Position numbers and translations under genes: made by a program | The notes under the pieces: generated by a model | Seen by the model: only the letters and a program-made list of their open reading frames with translations | What the model was told of the DNA's origin: nothing | Database searches by the model: none | In this document: piece after piece, positions 18,966-25,673 of the stretch | How the letters are laid out: every line of letters begins with the position of its first letter | Numbering within the stretch: the stretch's first letter is position 1 | DNA from: Stramenopiles sp. TOSAG23-2 | Lineage: Eukaryota; Sar | DNA: 25,673 bases | Assembly (NCBI GenBank): GCA_900128395.1 | Contig: LT649450.1 | Span: 1-25,673, forward strand | Direction: 5' to 3'

Positions 18966-19703
18966 GTCATATATCAAAATGGCGGATAGAATACCACTGA
19001 TGGATGATAAGAGGGCAATGTTCGCACGGAAGAATGCGACTCTTACTGGGTTACACTCGTCTTCAGCGGAGATTTCGTTGCTCAAGCCATCCAAGAGAGC
19101 CTCTGCAGTCAACAGGATTTCTTTTCGCTCTGCATTCATTTCTACAGAAGCCAAAGCCAAATTTGTTGCCCTAGCCCGGCTTATTGCACTCAAGTGTCGT
19201 TTTGTAAACTCGTTAACAGTCCATGCAGCGACCACTTGTAATGACACAAAACTCACAAATATACATAAAATGACAATGCTTGAGATCTTGTCCCCTATTC
19301 TACCTTCTACAGTAATTCCATACTGCTCGGAAAAAACTGATTTTATCGCCCCAAAAACAATTATAGAAAAGGTTACAACCAAATACATTGAAAATCGTTT
19401 TTGCATACTTCTTGCAAAATTATTCCCGTGAAGAACTCGATAAATAGCTGAAAATGCTATTATATTTGAAGGATCAGTAAGGTCTAGTCTTGGAGGGGCA
19501 TCTTTTTTAGCCAATTCGCCACTATCCAAAATTTCTGCTTCAGCCAATTTGCCCCTATCCAAAATTTCCCCTCCAATCATGGCATACAAATATTCCTCAC
19601 GTTTCGTGGACAAGTATTGAAAATACGCAGGGCCCCATGCATACATAAAGATGAGCCATTGAAAGAAAGCACCAGGAAAAATTCCCGCCACAGCAAATGG
19701 CAT
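18939..19703 (-). CDS. Four-helix membrane protein, unknown function
   Basis: 254 residues. There are four hydrophobic helices: about 5-29 (AVAGIFPGAFFQWLIFMYAW), 105-123 (SMYLVVTFSIIVFGAIKSVF), 139-163 (ISSIVILCIFVSFVSLQVVA) and 226-246 (ANIALLSSISGILSAILIYD). A soluble loop at 43-70 contains a short internal repeat (GEILDRGKLAEA / EILDSGELAKK). Between helices 3 and 4 is an Ala/Glu-rich, probably helical segment (ISRARATNLALASVEMNAER). I do not recognise the family. The codons are more GC-rich than in the neighbours, and the 3' end overlaps the end of the EF-hand gene by 27 bp, both hints of a different history. The start may be internal: the first helix begins only four residues after Met1, and an upstream exon is possible. 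Confidence 0.6.
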   Translation of the reverse strand: MPFAVAGIFPGAFFQWLIFMYAWGPAYFQYLSTKREEYLYAMIGGEILDRGKLAEAEILDSGELAKKDAPPRLDLTDPSNIIAFSAIYRVLHGNNFARSMQKRFSMYLVVTFSIIVFGAIKSVFSEQYGITVEGRIGDKISSIVILCIFVSFVSLQVVAAWTVNEFTKRHLSAISRARATNLALASVEMNAERKEILLTAEALLDGLSNEISAEDECNPVRVAFFRANIALLSSISGILSAILIYDLRALAKSD

Positions 19704-19792
19704 CTCGATTGCAGTCGTCCCCCAATAATTAAGTAATTTTTTTGGGGGATTTAAAATTTGGAAGGTATTTTTTATTTGTGTTTAAAATAATT

Positions 19793-20581
19793 TTACTCAA
19801 GACCCTGCAGATGCTCAATCACATCACTATTAAACTTATCAATATGATGGCCATATCCATTACGCTGTAATTTACGTTCACTTACCCAAGATGTAGTACC
19901 CTCTATTTTGTATTCATCTTGTTTTCCATTTTTACTTTTTCGTACATCTACAATCGTTGCTTCGTTTTCCAACTTTTCTATTTCATATTTTACTTTCTTT
20001 CTAACTTTTATCTTGATATTATGCATATTTAGTTTATGATCATATAAATTTGTTATAGTTTCATATCCAGTTTTACAAATTGTACAATTAAATTTTCGTA
20101 ATTTTTTTTTTCCAGTGCATATAACCTGATGTCTTTCTCTATATTTTTTTTTAAGAAATATTTCCTCACACCCCTTTTTACAAACATGGAACTTTACACC
20201 AGCAGCAAACAGGCCAACAAAGTCTTGGTGTGCTTTGGCTTTATGATATAACATATTTTGTTTTGCAGAATAGCGTCCTGAGCTGCTGCCAAATATTTTT
20301 CCACATATATCACACTGCTCTTCATATTTATATGATATTCTTTCCTCATGTGTGTGTATTTTGTGTTTCCTCCTTTGATGATATTTTAATTTATTAGAAC
20401 AATCAAAAACTTTCCTATTACAATTACCTTCATTACATTCATGGTATTCTTTACCATCAAATATCCCATGTTTATTTGCCAAGTGTATGCGCATATTCTG
20501 TTTAATACTATGTTTATTAAAGCTTGTATATGTTTTATCACATTGCAGGTGCTTGCATGTTTTTGTGTAGAGTTTTGGCAT
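19793..20581 (-). CDS. C2H2 zinc-finger protein with chromo/Tudor-like tail
   Basis: 262 residues. Five zinc-finger-like units can be counted: C9-C14-H33-H38, C49-C54-H68-H73, C90-C93-H113-H118, C134-C138-H151-C155 (C2HC) and C166-C169-H182-H187. Fingers 1 and 3 share a longer, related core ([KR][HY]S[IA]KQNM[RL]), suggesting internal duplication. The C-terminal part (about 198-240), with ATIVDVRKSKNGKQDEYKI and TTSWVSERKLQ, resembles the small beta-barrel of chromo or Tudor/SH3-like domains (I-x-D-x-R...Y-x-V/I...W-V...L). A nuclear nucleic-acid- or chromatin-binding role is inferred. Such finger plus chromo-like combinations also occur in transposon-encoded proteins, so a domesticated origin is possible. 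Long inter-Cys/His spacings are unlike classical arrays with TGEKP linkers. Confidence 0.7.
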   Translation of the reverse strand: MPKLYTKTCKHLQCDKTYTSFNKHSIKQNMRIHLANKHGIFDGKEYHECNEGNCNRKVFDCSNKLKYHQRRKHKIHTHEERISYKYEEQCDICGKIFGSSSGRYSAKQNMLYHKAKAHQDFVGLFAAGVKFHVCKKGCEEIFLKKKYRERHQVICTGKKKLRKFNCTICKTGYETITNLYDHKLNMHNIKIKVRKKVKYEIEKLENEATIVDVRKSKNGKQDEYKIEGTTSWVSERKLQRNGYGHHIDKFNSDVIEHLQGLE

Positions 20582-21234
20582 TACTATACAAATATTAGAA
20601 TGGAAATGCTAATAAATGTACAAAAAAAAAATTAAAAATTATATTTGAGATAATATGATGAAATATGATTAGACAATATGATGACAAGCAGACTAAAATG
20701 TATTTATAATGTCTCTTTTAACACTATAATATAAACCAAATCTCACACACACTATATATGTAATATCTTCCGTGAGGTTGGGATATTCATAAATATATAT
20801 ATATATCACTCTCAACAATGAAATAAAAATCATTCGAGAAGAAAAATAAAAAAAAAAAGCGAAAAAAAAGTTGCGTGTTGTTATTGTTGCGAAACAAAAA
20901 GAAGCACCAAAAAGAACGAGGTTTCCCATTCTGTGTAGTGTTATTTTTAATTATTAAAATAAGCCTACACAGCATTAGTATTAGCATTGGCCATCCACTA
21001 CCATGATTTATTTTGACTCTTAAATCAGTTTTTTGATCGATGTGATGCGAGCTCCACGTTGCATCTATAGCAACAAAAATAAAAATGGAAGGAAAAGTTT
21101 CCCTATGTGATATATGCATATAATATCAATTTCAAATTAATTACAAAAAAAATCAAAATTAAAAAATAAATAAATATATATCTATAATATAAAGTAAAGA
21201 AAGGAAAACGAAACACTAAGAAAAACCTTTCACC
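20582..21234. promoter_or_regulatory. Divergent promoter region, zinc finger / LRR gene
   Basis: About 650 bp between two divergent starts. AT-rich, with (TA)n near 20795-20806 and long A runs (20836-20870, 21145-21175). The sequence CACCATGGC around the LRR start fits a strong initiation context. No gene seen. Confidence 0.4.
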
Positions 21235-22509
21235 ATGGCAAGTTTCAATAACAACAACAATAACAATAGGAAAAAACAATCTCGACCACCTGGTGGTATA
21301 CGTGCACGTCTTGGAAAACCATTTGCACAAAGAGGAAACGATGATTCAAATAGTGTTCAACAACGTTCGTTAGATACTATTTATAAACAAGCGTTATCAT
21401 CTGGCAAATTAAATATGTCAAATAGGAATATGACAAACGCACCATTGCAAGAGTTCTTAGATGTCGCATCGTCTGGTATTGAAGGAGTAAACTTTTGGGA
21501 AGTTATTGATTTGAAACATATTGATTTATCACATAATAATATTGAACATATAATCCCTGAAGGTGTTTTGAAAAATTTCCGTAGTCTTGAAACTTTGAAT
21601 GTGCAAAATAATTTATTTACTATGCAAAGTTTTCCCTTCGACTCGTTATTGAGTTTAGAATGTTTGCGATCTTTAAACGTATCCAATACAAGATTACAAG
21701 GCCCGTTGCCCCCATCATTAGGATATTGTGTAAATTTAGTGGAAATCATAGCATCACAAAATCAAATTACAAATATTGATTGTATTTCATCAATGACAGA
21801 ATTGCTTATTTTAAATTTTTCCAATAATTTGATTGTGACACTCGGAAACTTGCCAAAGAAATTAATGCGTGTAGATTTATCTAATAATAAATTAAATGAA
21901 ATGTCTGGCAGTTTTAGCACGTTGATACATTTAGAAAATCTTGATTTGTCTAATAATAAAATTTCAACAATAAATTGTTCATTAAAAGAAATTCGACCAT
22001 TACGTACATTGAACCTAAGAAGGAATCAATTGACTGAAATTCCAATCCTCCCCTCAAATGGTGTATTAGATACCCTATTATTTGGTTCCAATCAATTAAA
22101 AGAACTTAACTCTCGTTGTATATCAGGTAGTGTAAATACGCTAAATATATTAGATTTAAGTGGCAATAAACTTCGAGGATTACCACATGATTTAGGAATG
22201 TTAGGCAATTTAAAGACGTTAGATTTAACCAACAATGATTTAACTGGTTTACCATCATCTATTGGTTGGATTCGTAGTTTGGATAGATTATTGTTGGATG
22301 GAAATGCTATACGTAGTATAAGAAGAAATATATTAGCAAGTGGTGCTGAAGGTATTAAAAAATATTTAAGATCACGAGGTCCGAAACATGAAAGTTTAAG
22401 AATGGAATTAGCTCAAGTTGATAATAATGAAGTTGTTGATGTAAATAGACAGCGACAACATTTAGGTGAAAGAAAAATAGTTAAATCCTTTGATCGTATG
22501 TTTGACTAG
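21235..22509 (+). CDS. Leucine-rich repeat protein, LRRC40-like
   Basis: 424 residues with no signal peptide or transmembrane helix, so probably intracellular. After an Asn/Arg-rich N-terminus comes IYKQALSSGKLNMSNRNMTN, which matches the start of the LRRC40-type repeat domain. Roughly ten LRRs of the LxxLxLxxNxL type follow (for example LKHIDLSHNNIEHI, LRSLNVSNTRLQG, LMRVDLSNNKLNEM, LENLDLSNNKIST, LKTLDLTNNDLTGLP). The end (LDRLLLDGNAIRSIRRNIL then ASGAEGIKKYLRSRG) closely resembles the LRR cap of LRRC40 and related plant and protist Ras-group LRR proteins. These act as protein-binding scaffolds; the partner is unknown. The C-terminal 40 residues are polar (NNEVVDVNRQRQHLGERKIV). The last 90 bp of coding sequence are repeated after the stop codon (see repeat entry). 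Confidence 0.88.
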   Translation: MASFNNNNNNNRKKQSRPPGGIRARLGKPFAQRGNDDSNSVQQRSLDTIYKQALSSGKLNMSNRNMTNAPLQEFLDVASSGIEGVNFWEVIDLKHIDLSHNNIEHIIPEGVLKNFRSLETLNVQNNLFTMQSFPFDSLLSLECLRSLNVSNTRLQGPLPPSLGYCVNLVEIIASQNQITNIDCISSMTELLILNFSNNLIVTLGNLPKKLMRVDLSNNKLNEMSGSFSTLIHLENLDLSNNKISTINCSLKEIRPLRTLNLRRNQLTEIPILPSNGVLDTLLFGSNQLKELNSRCISGSVNTLNILDLSGNKLRGLPHDLGMLGNLKTLDLTNNDLTGLPSSIGWIRSLDRLLLDGNAIRSIRRNILASGAEGIKKYLRSRGPKHESLRMELAQVDNNEVVDVNRQRQHLGERKIVKSFDRMFD

Positions 22510-22620
22510 GAGGGAGAAGTTGATGATAATGAAGTTGTTGATGTAAATAGACAGCGACAACGTTTAGGTGAAAGTATAATTAGTTAAATCCTTTGATCGT
22601 ATGTTTGACTAAGGAGGGAG
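22415..22620 (+). repeat. Tandem duplication of LRR gene 3' end
   Basis: Copy 1 (22415-22516, 102 bp) holds the last codons and TAG stop of the LRR gene plus GGAGGGAG. Copy 2 (22517-22620, 104 bp) repeats it almost exactly. Differences are a few substitutions (AATAAT/GATAAT, ACATTT/ACGTTT, a change in the GAAAGAAAAATAG run) and two one-base insertions, one just after the stop. If translated in the matching frame, copy 2 would give the same tail up to GESIIS and then stop. It is therefore noncoding 3' sequence after the copy-1 stop. The high identity implies a recent duplication. Confidence 0.92.
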
Positions 22621-23203
22621 AGGGAGAGAGATGTTCGTGTGTGTGCGGTGTAATTTTCTAAAATCAAGGAGTACGTAGTTGAATTTAAAGTATTACGTCG
22701 TAAATTTTATTTCTAAAAATAATAAAAAATAAAAAAAGTAAAACACCCACAGAGTATACCCTAAAATTCAAGTCTCATCAAATTAAATATGCATACAGTA
22801 TTATATTATATTTATTTATATAAAAAATAATAAAAATACTCAAATTGTTAATTTTAAAAACGTATACTATCTCTCATAGCTGATTTAGAACTTTTGGTAC
22901 TCTCTCCGCAGTGTTCTCTTTTTTATCTTGAAAAAAACGTAGAAAATGGCATTGTGCATGTATATCATGTTACACGCACCCTTTTAAACTTTCCTACTAA
23001 TTAAATATTATTTGCTACGGTTAAGTACAGTACACACCTCATATATATTTATATAATCGGACATCTATATATATATTCAACATTTTAAAAATGTAAAATA
23101 TATGCATATATATGTGTGTACAAATTCATACCATTAATAAATGTGATTAGACGTAGACGAAACGACAAAACACACATAATGTTTTTGTGCCACAACATTT
23201 TAT
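22621..23203. other. Convergent intergenic region
   Basis: About 580 bp of AT-rich DNA between the LRR gene and the acyl-CoA dehydrogenase gene. It contains GTACGTAG near 22670, the palindrome TTACGTCGTAA near 22692-22702 and several A/T homopolymers. No coding frame is credible. Confidence 0.4.
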
Positions 23204-24583
23204 TTATGCTTTGGATTGCAAATGTGGTGCAAGTTTGTCATATGCAATATCTGGTACATGCGCAAATTTATTGTATTTCACAATATTTTTGTTTTCACCA
23301 CTCATGTTACGGCCAGTTTGACTAACTTGTTTGTTGATTTCCATTTTACTAACAGTTTGTAAGTGAACAATATCTGGACCATCCGCTACACGCAATGTAC
23401 GTAAGTTGGTGTACAATGCGGACAAACCACTATCTTGGGATACACCATGTGCACCGTGAACTTGGATTGCCTCATCAACAATTTTCAATGCTGCTTTTGG
23501 CGCAGCATATTTGATCATTGCAATGTATTTACGTGCAGCTTTGAAACCATGTTCATCAGCCATAGTTGCAGCTAAGTAGCACAACATACGGATTTGTGTG
23601 ATTTCAATTCTTGCTTCAGCAACAACTTGATGGATTGCTTGATGATCTTTCAACAATTTACCAAATGCTTTACGGGAATGTGCACGATGTACAATACTTT
23701 CCAATGCAATTTCTGCACTACCGATGGTACGCATGCAATGATGGATACGGCCAGGTCCAAGACGTGCTTGGGAAATTTCAAATCCACGGCCTACACCTAA
23801 CAAGACATTTGTTTTTGGTACACGTACGTTATCGAAAACAATTTCAGCATGGTCGTGTCTATGCCCGAAAACAGATAATGCACGTACAATCTTTACCCCT
23901 GGGGTATCTTTTGGTACCAAAACCATACTTTGCTGTTGATGTCTTGGACCATCGAATCTACTTTTACCCATAACAACAAGCAATTTGCATTCTGGACGAA
24001 TAGAACCAGAGATCCACCATTTATGGCCATTGATAATAAGGTCATCGCCATCTTCTTCAATACGTGTGGAAATATTAGTTGCATCACTGGAAGCAACACC
24101 AGGTTCGGTCATTGCATATGCAGAACGGATATCTTTGTTCATCAATGGCTCCAAAAAACGTTTCTTTTGGTCTGGGGTTCCGAATTTGTGGATAATTTCC
24201 ATGTTACCAGTATCTGGTGCAGAGCAATTCATTGCTGCGTTGACCAAAGGTACAGCACCTAAAATTTCAGCAATTGGTGCATATTCCAAGTTGGACAAAC
24301 CGCCGCCTCCGAAAAGGAAGAAATTCCAAAGACCACGATCTTTTGCTTTTTGTTCAAGCTCTTTCATGCATGGTGGTTGTGGAGTCAACAATGGATCTTG
24401 TTGTTTTTTTCTTAATTCACCAAATTCTTGTCTGTATCTTGGTAACATTGGGATGCATTCTTCAAGTGCGAAGGATACAACTTTTTTTCGTACATCCATA
24501 AAATTTGGACCTAACTTGCCTTTAAAAGGTACAAGTTCATCAGGCAATGGTGCATTTACATCAAGGAATTTTGCGCCAGACAT
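23204..24583 (-). CDS. Acyl-CoA dehydrogenase, ACAD10/11-like
   Basis: 459 residues, the full length of an acyl-CoA dehydrogenase domain. It is an FAD flavoenzyme that introduces the alpha-beta double bond in acyl-CoAs, passing electrons to ETF (mitochondrion) or oxygen (peroxisome). Motifs: AYAMTEPGVASSDATNI (FAD/acyl-binding), the INGHKWWISG strand, LSVFGHRHDHAEIVFDNVRV, LGVGRGFEISQARLGPGR, and the FAD-contacting HSRKAFGKLLKDHQAI. Near the C-terminus it has LYTNLRTLRVADGPDIVHLQ; the A-D-G-P form, instead of the Y-E-G-T of short/medium-chain enzymes, is typical of ACAD10/11, which prefer long or branched chains or 4-hydroxy acids. The kinase and hydrolase domains of animal ACAD10/11 are absent here. 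No clear mitochondrial presequence is seen; the C-terminal SKA is only a weak peroxisomal-signal variant. A TA-rich tract precedes the ATG. Confidence 0.93.
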   Translation of the reverse strand: MSGAKFLDVNAPLPDELVPFKGKLGPNFMDVRKKVVSFALEECIPMLPRYRQEFGELRKKQQDPLLTPQPPCMKELEQKAKDRGLWNFFLFGGGGLSNLEYAPIAEILGAVPLVNAAMNCSAPDTGNMEIIHKFGTPDQKKRFLEPLMNKDIRSAYAMTEPGVASSDATNISTRIEEDGDDLIINGHKWWISGSIRPECKLLVVMGKSRFDGPRHQQQSMVLVPKDTPGVKIVRALSVFGHRHDHAEIVFDNVRVPKTNVLLGVGRGFEISQARLGPGRIHHCMRTIGSAEIALESIVHRAHSRKAFGKLLKDHQAIHQVVAEARIEITQIRMLCYLAATMADEHGFKAARKYIAMIKYAAPKAALKIVDEAIQVHGAHGVSQDSGLSALYTNLRTLRVADGPDIVHLQTVSKMEINKQVSQTGRNMSGENKNIVKYNKFAHVPDIAYDKLAPHLQSKA

Positions 24584-25600
24584 TTTCTATATAGTATATA
24601 TATATGATTTATTTGATTCTGTTTTTTTGTTTTTTCTCGTTTGATTGCTTAGTTGCAGGTAGTTAATTTAGAAAATAACTTGTTTGTTTTGTTCTATATG
24701 TATGTGTAAATGTATGTGTATGTCTGTATGTTATTTTTTTGTTTTGTTCATCTATTATATCTTAGTTGATGCAACTCATAAGGGTATTTACATGCTAATG
24801 CTTTAATAAACGAGATCTTAATTTTACAGTCTTACGCTAACAATTTCTAATGCTGTGTTCATGTATTATATTTTATCAGGAAGAGTGTTTCCTCCCTTTT
24901 TTTTTCATGTATGCTGTGCTCCTGCTAAGGCCTGCTGCTTTTTTTAATCCCTTTGACTGGATGGCACACGCTTTATCGAACACAAAAGGCTTATGAAAGT
25001 TGCAACAACTTTCTGAAAAAACACCTAAGACACAAAAACACAAAAACTTGCTAGTATACGATGCTCCTATATATCGTGCTATATTTTTAAGGTATATTTG
25101 TTTCGCTGGAGACGTAAAATTTACTATACTTGGTAGTCTAATATTCTAGAAATATAATACCTGGTATAATTTTTACGTAAAATATTCTATAAATTTCCTT
25201 GTGTGGTTTTTTTATAAAATTTCAGCAGCATAAAAAATCGAATAAAATTGGTGGTTATAAAATTCGCTTGTTGTTAGCATAGTACAGTACCACACATGTG
25301 CACATGTGCACATACACATCGCCCTTATATATGTTGCTTATTATTATATAATAATTTCAATAATAGTCTATGCGGATTTATCTTTTAAGAAGATATATAT
25401 TAAAGATATTCGATATGTACATACAAAACAACAACAAAACAATATTAGATAAACCAAAAGTGTGTAGTTCCCCTTACATAAAAATATATTAACAAATTAA
25501 AAAAACAAGAGAAAGAAAGAAGAAAACAAATTTTTTTTTTTTATATTTATATTCAAACAAAGAAAAACAAACCAGCAAAAGCAAAAAAATAGAAGCAAAG
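24584..25600. promoter_or_regulatory. Long divergent intergenic region
   Basis: About 1 kb between the acyl-CoA dehydrogenase start and the next plus-strand gene. It contains TA-rich sequence directly before the dehydrogenase ATG (24589-24606), a small hairpin GAAAGTTG-CAA-CAACTTTC (24995-25013), a repeated ATGTGCAC (25296-25311) and an A/G-rich leader before the final ATG. No gene recognised. Confidence 0.4.
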
Positions 25601-25673
25601 ATGAAAATTTATGATATCATTTTATTTGCAATTGCATACATATTGTTTGTATCGTCAAGAGTAAGAGCAGAAC
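25601..25673 (+). CDS. 5' end of a secreted or membrane protein gene (partial)
   Basis: The ATG at 25601 opens a frame MKIYDIILFAIAYILFVSS followed by RVRAE that runs off the window. The hydrophobic core and small residues before the VRA-E site look like a cleavable signal peptide. The ATG sits in AAGATGAAA behind an A-rich leader (AACAAACCAGCAAAAGCAAAAAAAT), the same style as the RuvB-like 1 leader. Only 24 codons are visible, so the product cannot be named. Confidence 0.6.
   Translation, partial: MKIYDIILFAIAYILFVSSRVRAE

Noticed and set aside
18979-19431. Plus-strand 150-residue frame
   Set aside because: It mirrors the membrane-protein gene, whose frame has coherent transmembrane helices; the plus frame shows no domain.
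23985-24644. Plus-strand 219-residue frame
   Set aside because: It is the complement of the acyl-CoA dehydrogenase gene, which matches its family along its whole length.

Overview
This is a stretch of nuclear DNA from a protist-like eukaryote. The evidence is typical eukaryotic genes (casein kinase II beta, RuvB-like 1, a TKL-type protein kinase, an LRRC40-like LRR protein), a clear GTAAGT...CAG spliceosomal intron in a polycystin remnant, AT-rich intergenic DNA full of (TA)n tracts, Asn-rich low-complexity protein segments and standard use of TAA, TAG and TGA as stops. Genes are small, mostly uninterrupted, on both strands and 0.3-1 kb apart. The exact lineage cannot be fixed from the sequence; a stramenopile-type alga or another free-living protist would fit, but this is a guess.

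Layout. 1-372: two inverted repeats, no gene. 373-1479 (-): M23/LytM metallopeptidase-like protein. 1854-2169 (+): internally deleted Gfo/Idh/MocA oxidoreductase pseudogene. 2536-3387 (-): Asn-rich, acidic-tailed protein of unknown function. 4535-5623 (+): predicted myristoylated TKL kinase. 6387-7208 (+): CK2 regulatory subunit beta. 7534-8040 (-): last two exons of a polycystin-type channel with no upstream part. 7963-9522 (+): FG-GAP/ASPIC beta-propeller protein overlapping it head to head. 9755-10300 (-): secreted Cys/Pro-rich protein. 11169-11447 (+): unknown 92-residue protein. 11771-12913 (-): FABP/lipocalin-like protein with a basic, nuclear-type N-terminus.

13300-15300 is different: it has short, broken reading frames, locally higher GC and a roughly 184-bp foldback (MITE-like) element, so it looks like decayed mobile or foreign DNA. 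Ordinary genes resume at 15551 with RuvB-like 1 (+), an acidic unknown protein (-), a short EF-hand protein (+) tail-overlapping a four-helix membrane protein (-), a five-finger zinc-finger protein with a chromo/Tudor-like tail (-), an LRRC40-like protein (+) with a tandemly duplicated 3' end, an ACAD10/11-like acyl-CoA dehydrogenase (-), and the first codons of a secreted or membrane protein (+) cut by the window end.

The genes do not form a pathway or operon; this is a normal eukaryotic mix of housekeeping and lineage-specific loci. I do not see a convincing new multi-gene system. The most useful observations are the decay and rearrangement scars (oxidoreductase pseudogene, polycystin remnant, 13-15 kb region, EF-hand/membrane-protein junction, LRR 3' duplication), a perfect 22-bp inverted repeat, and a recurring TACGAA-type motif in spaces between convergent gene ends.
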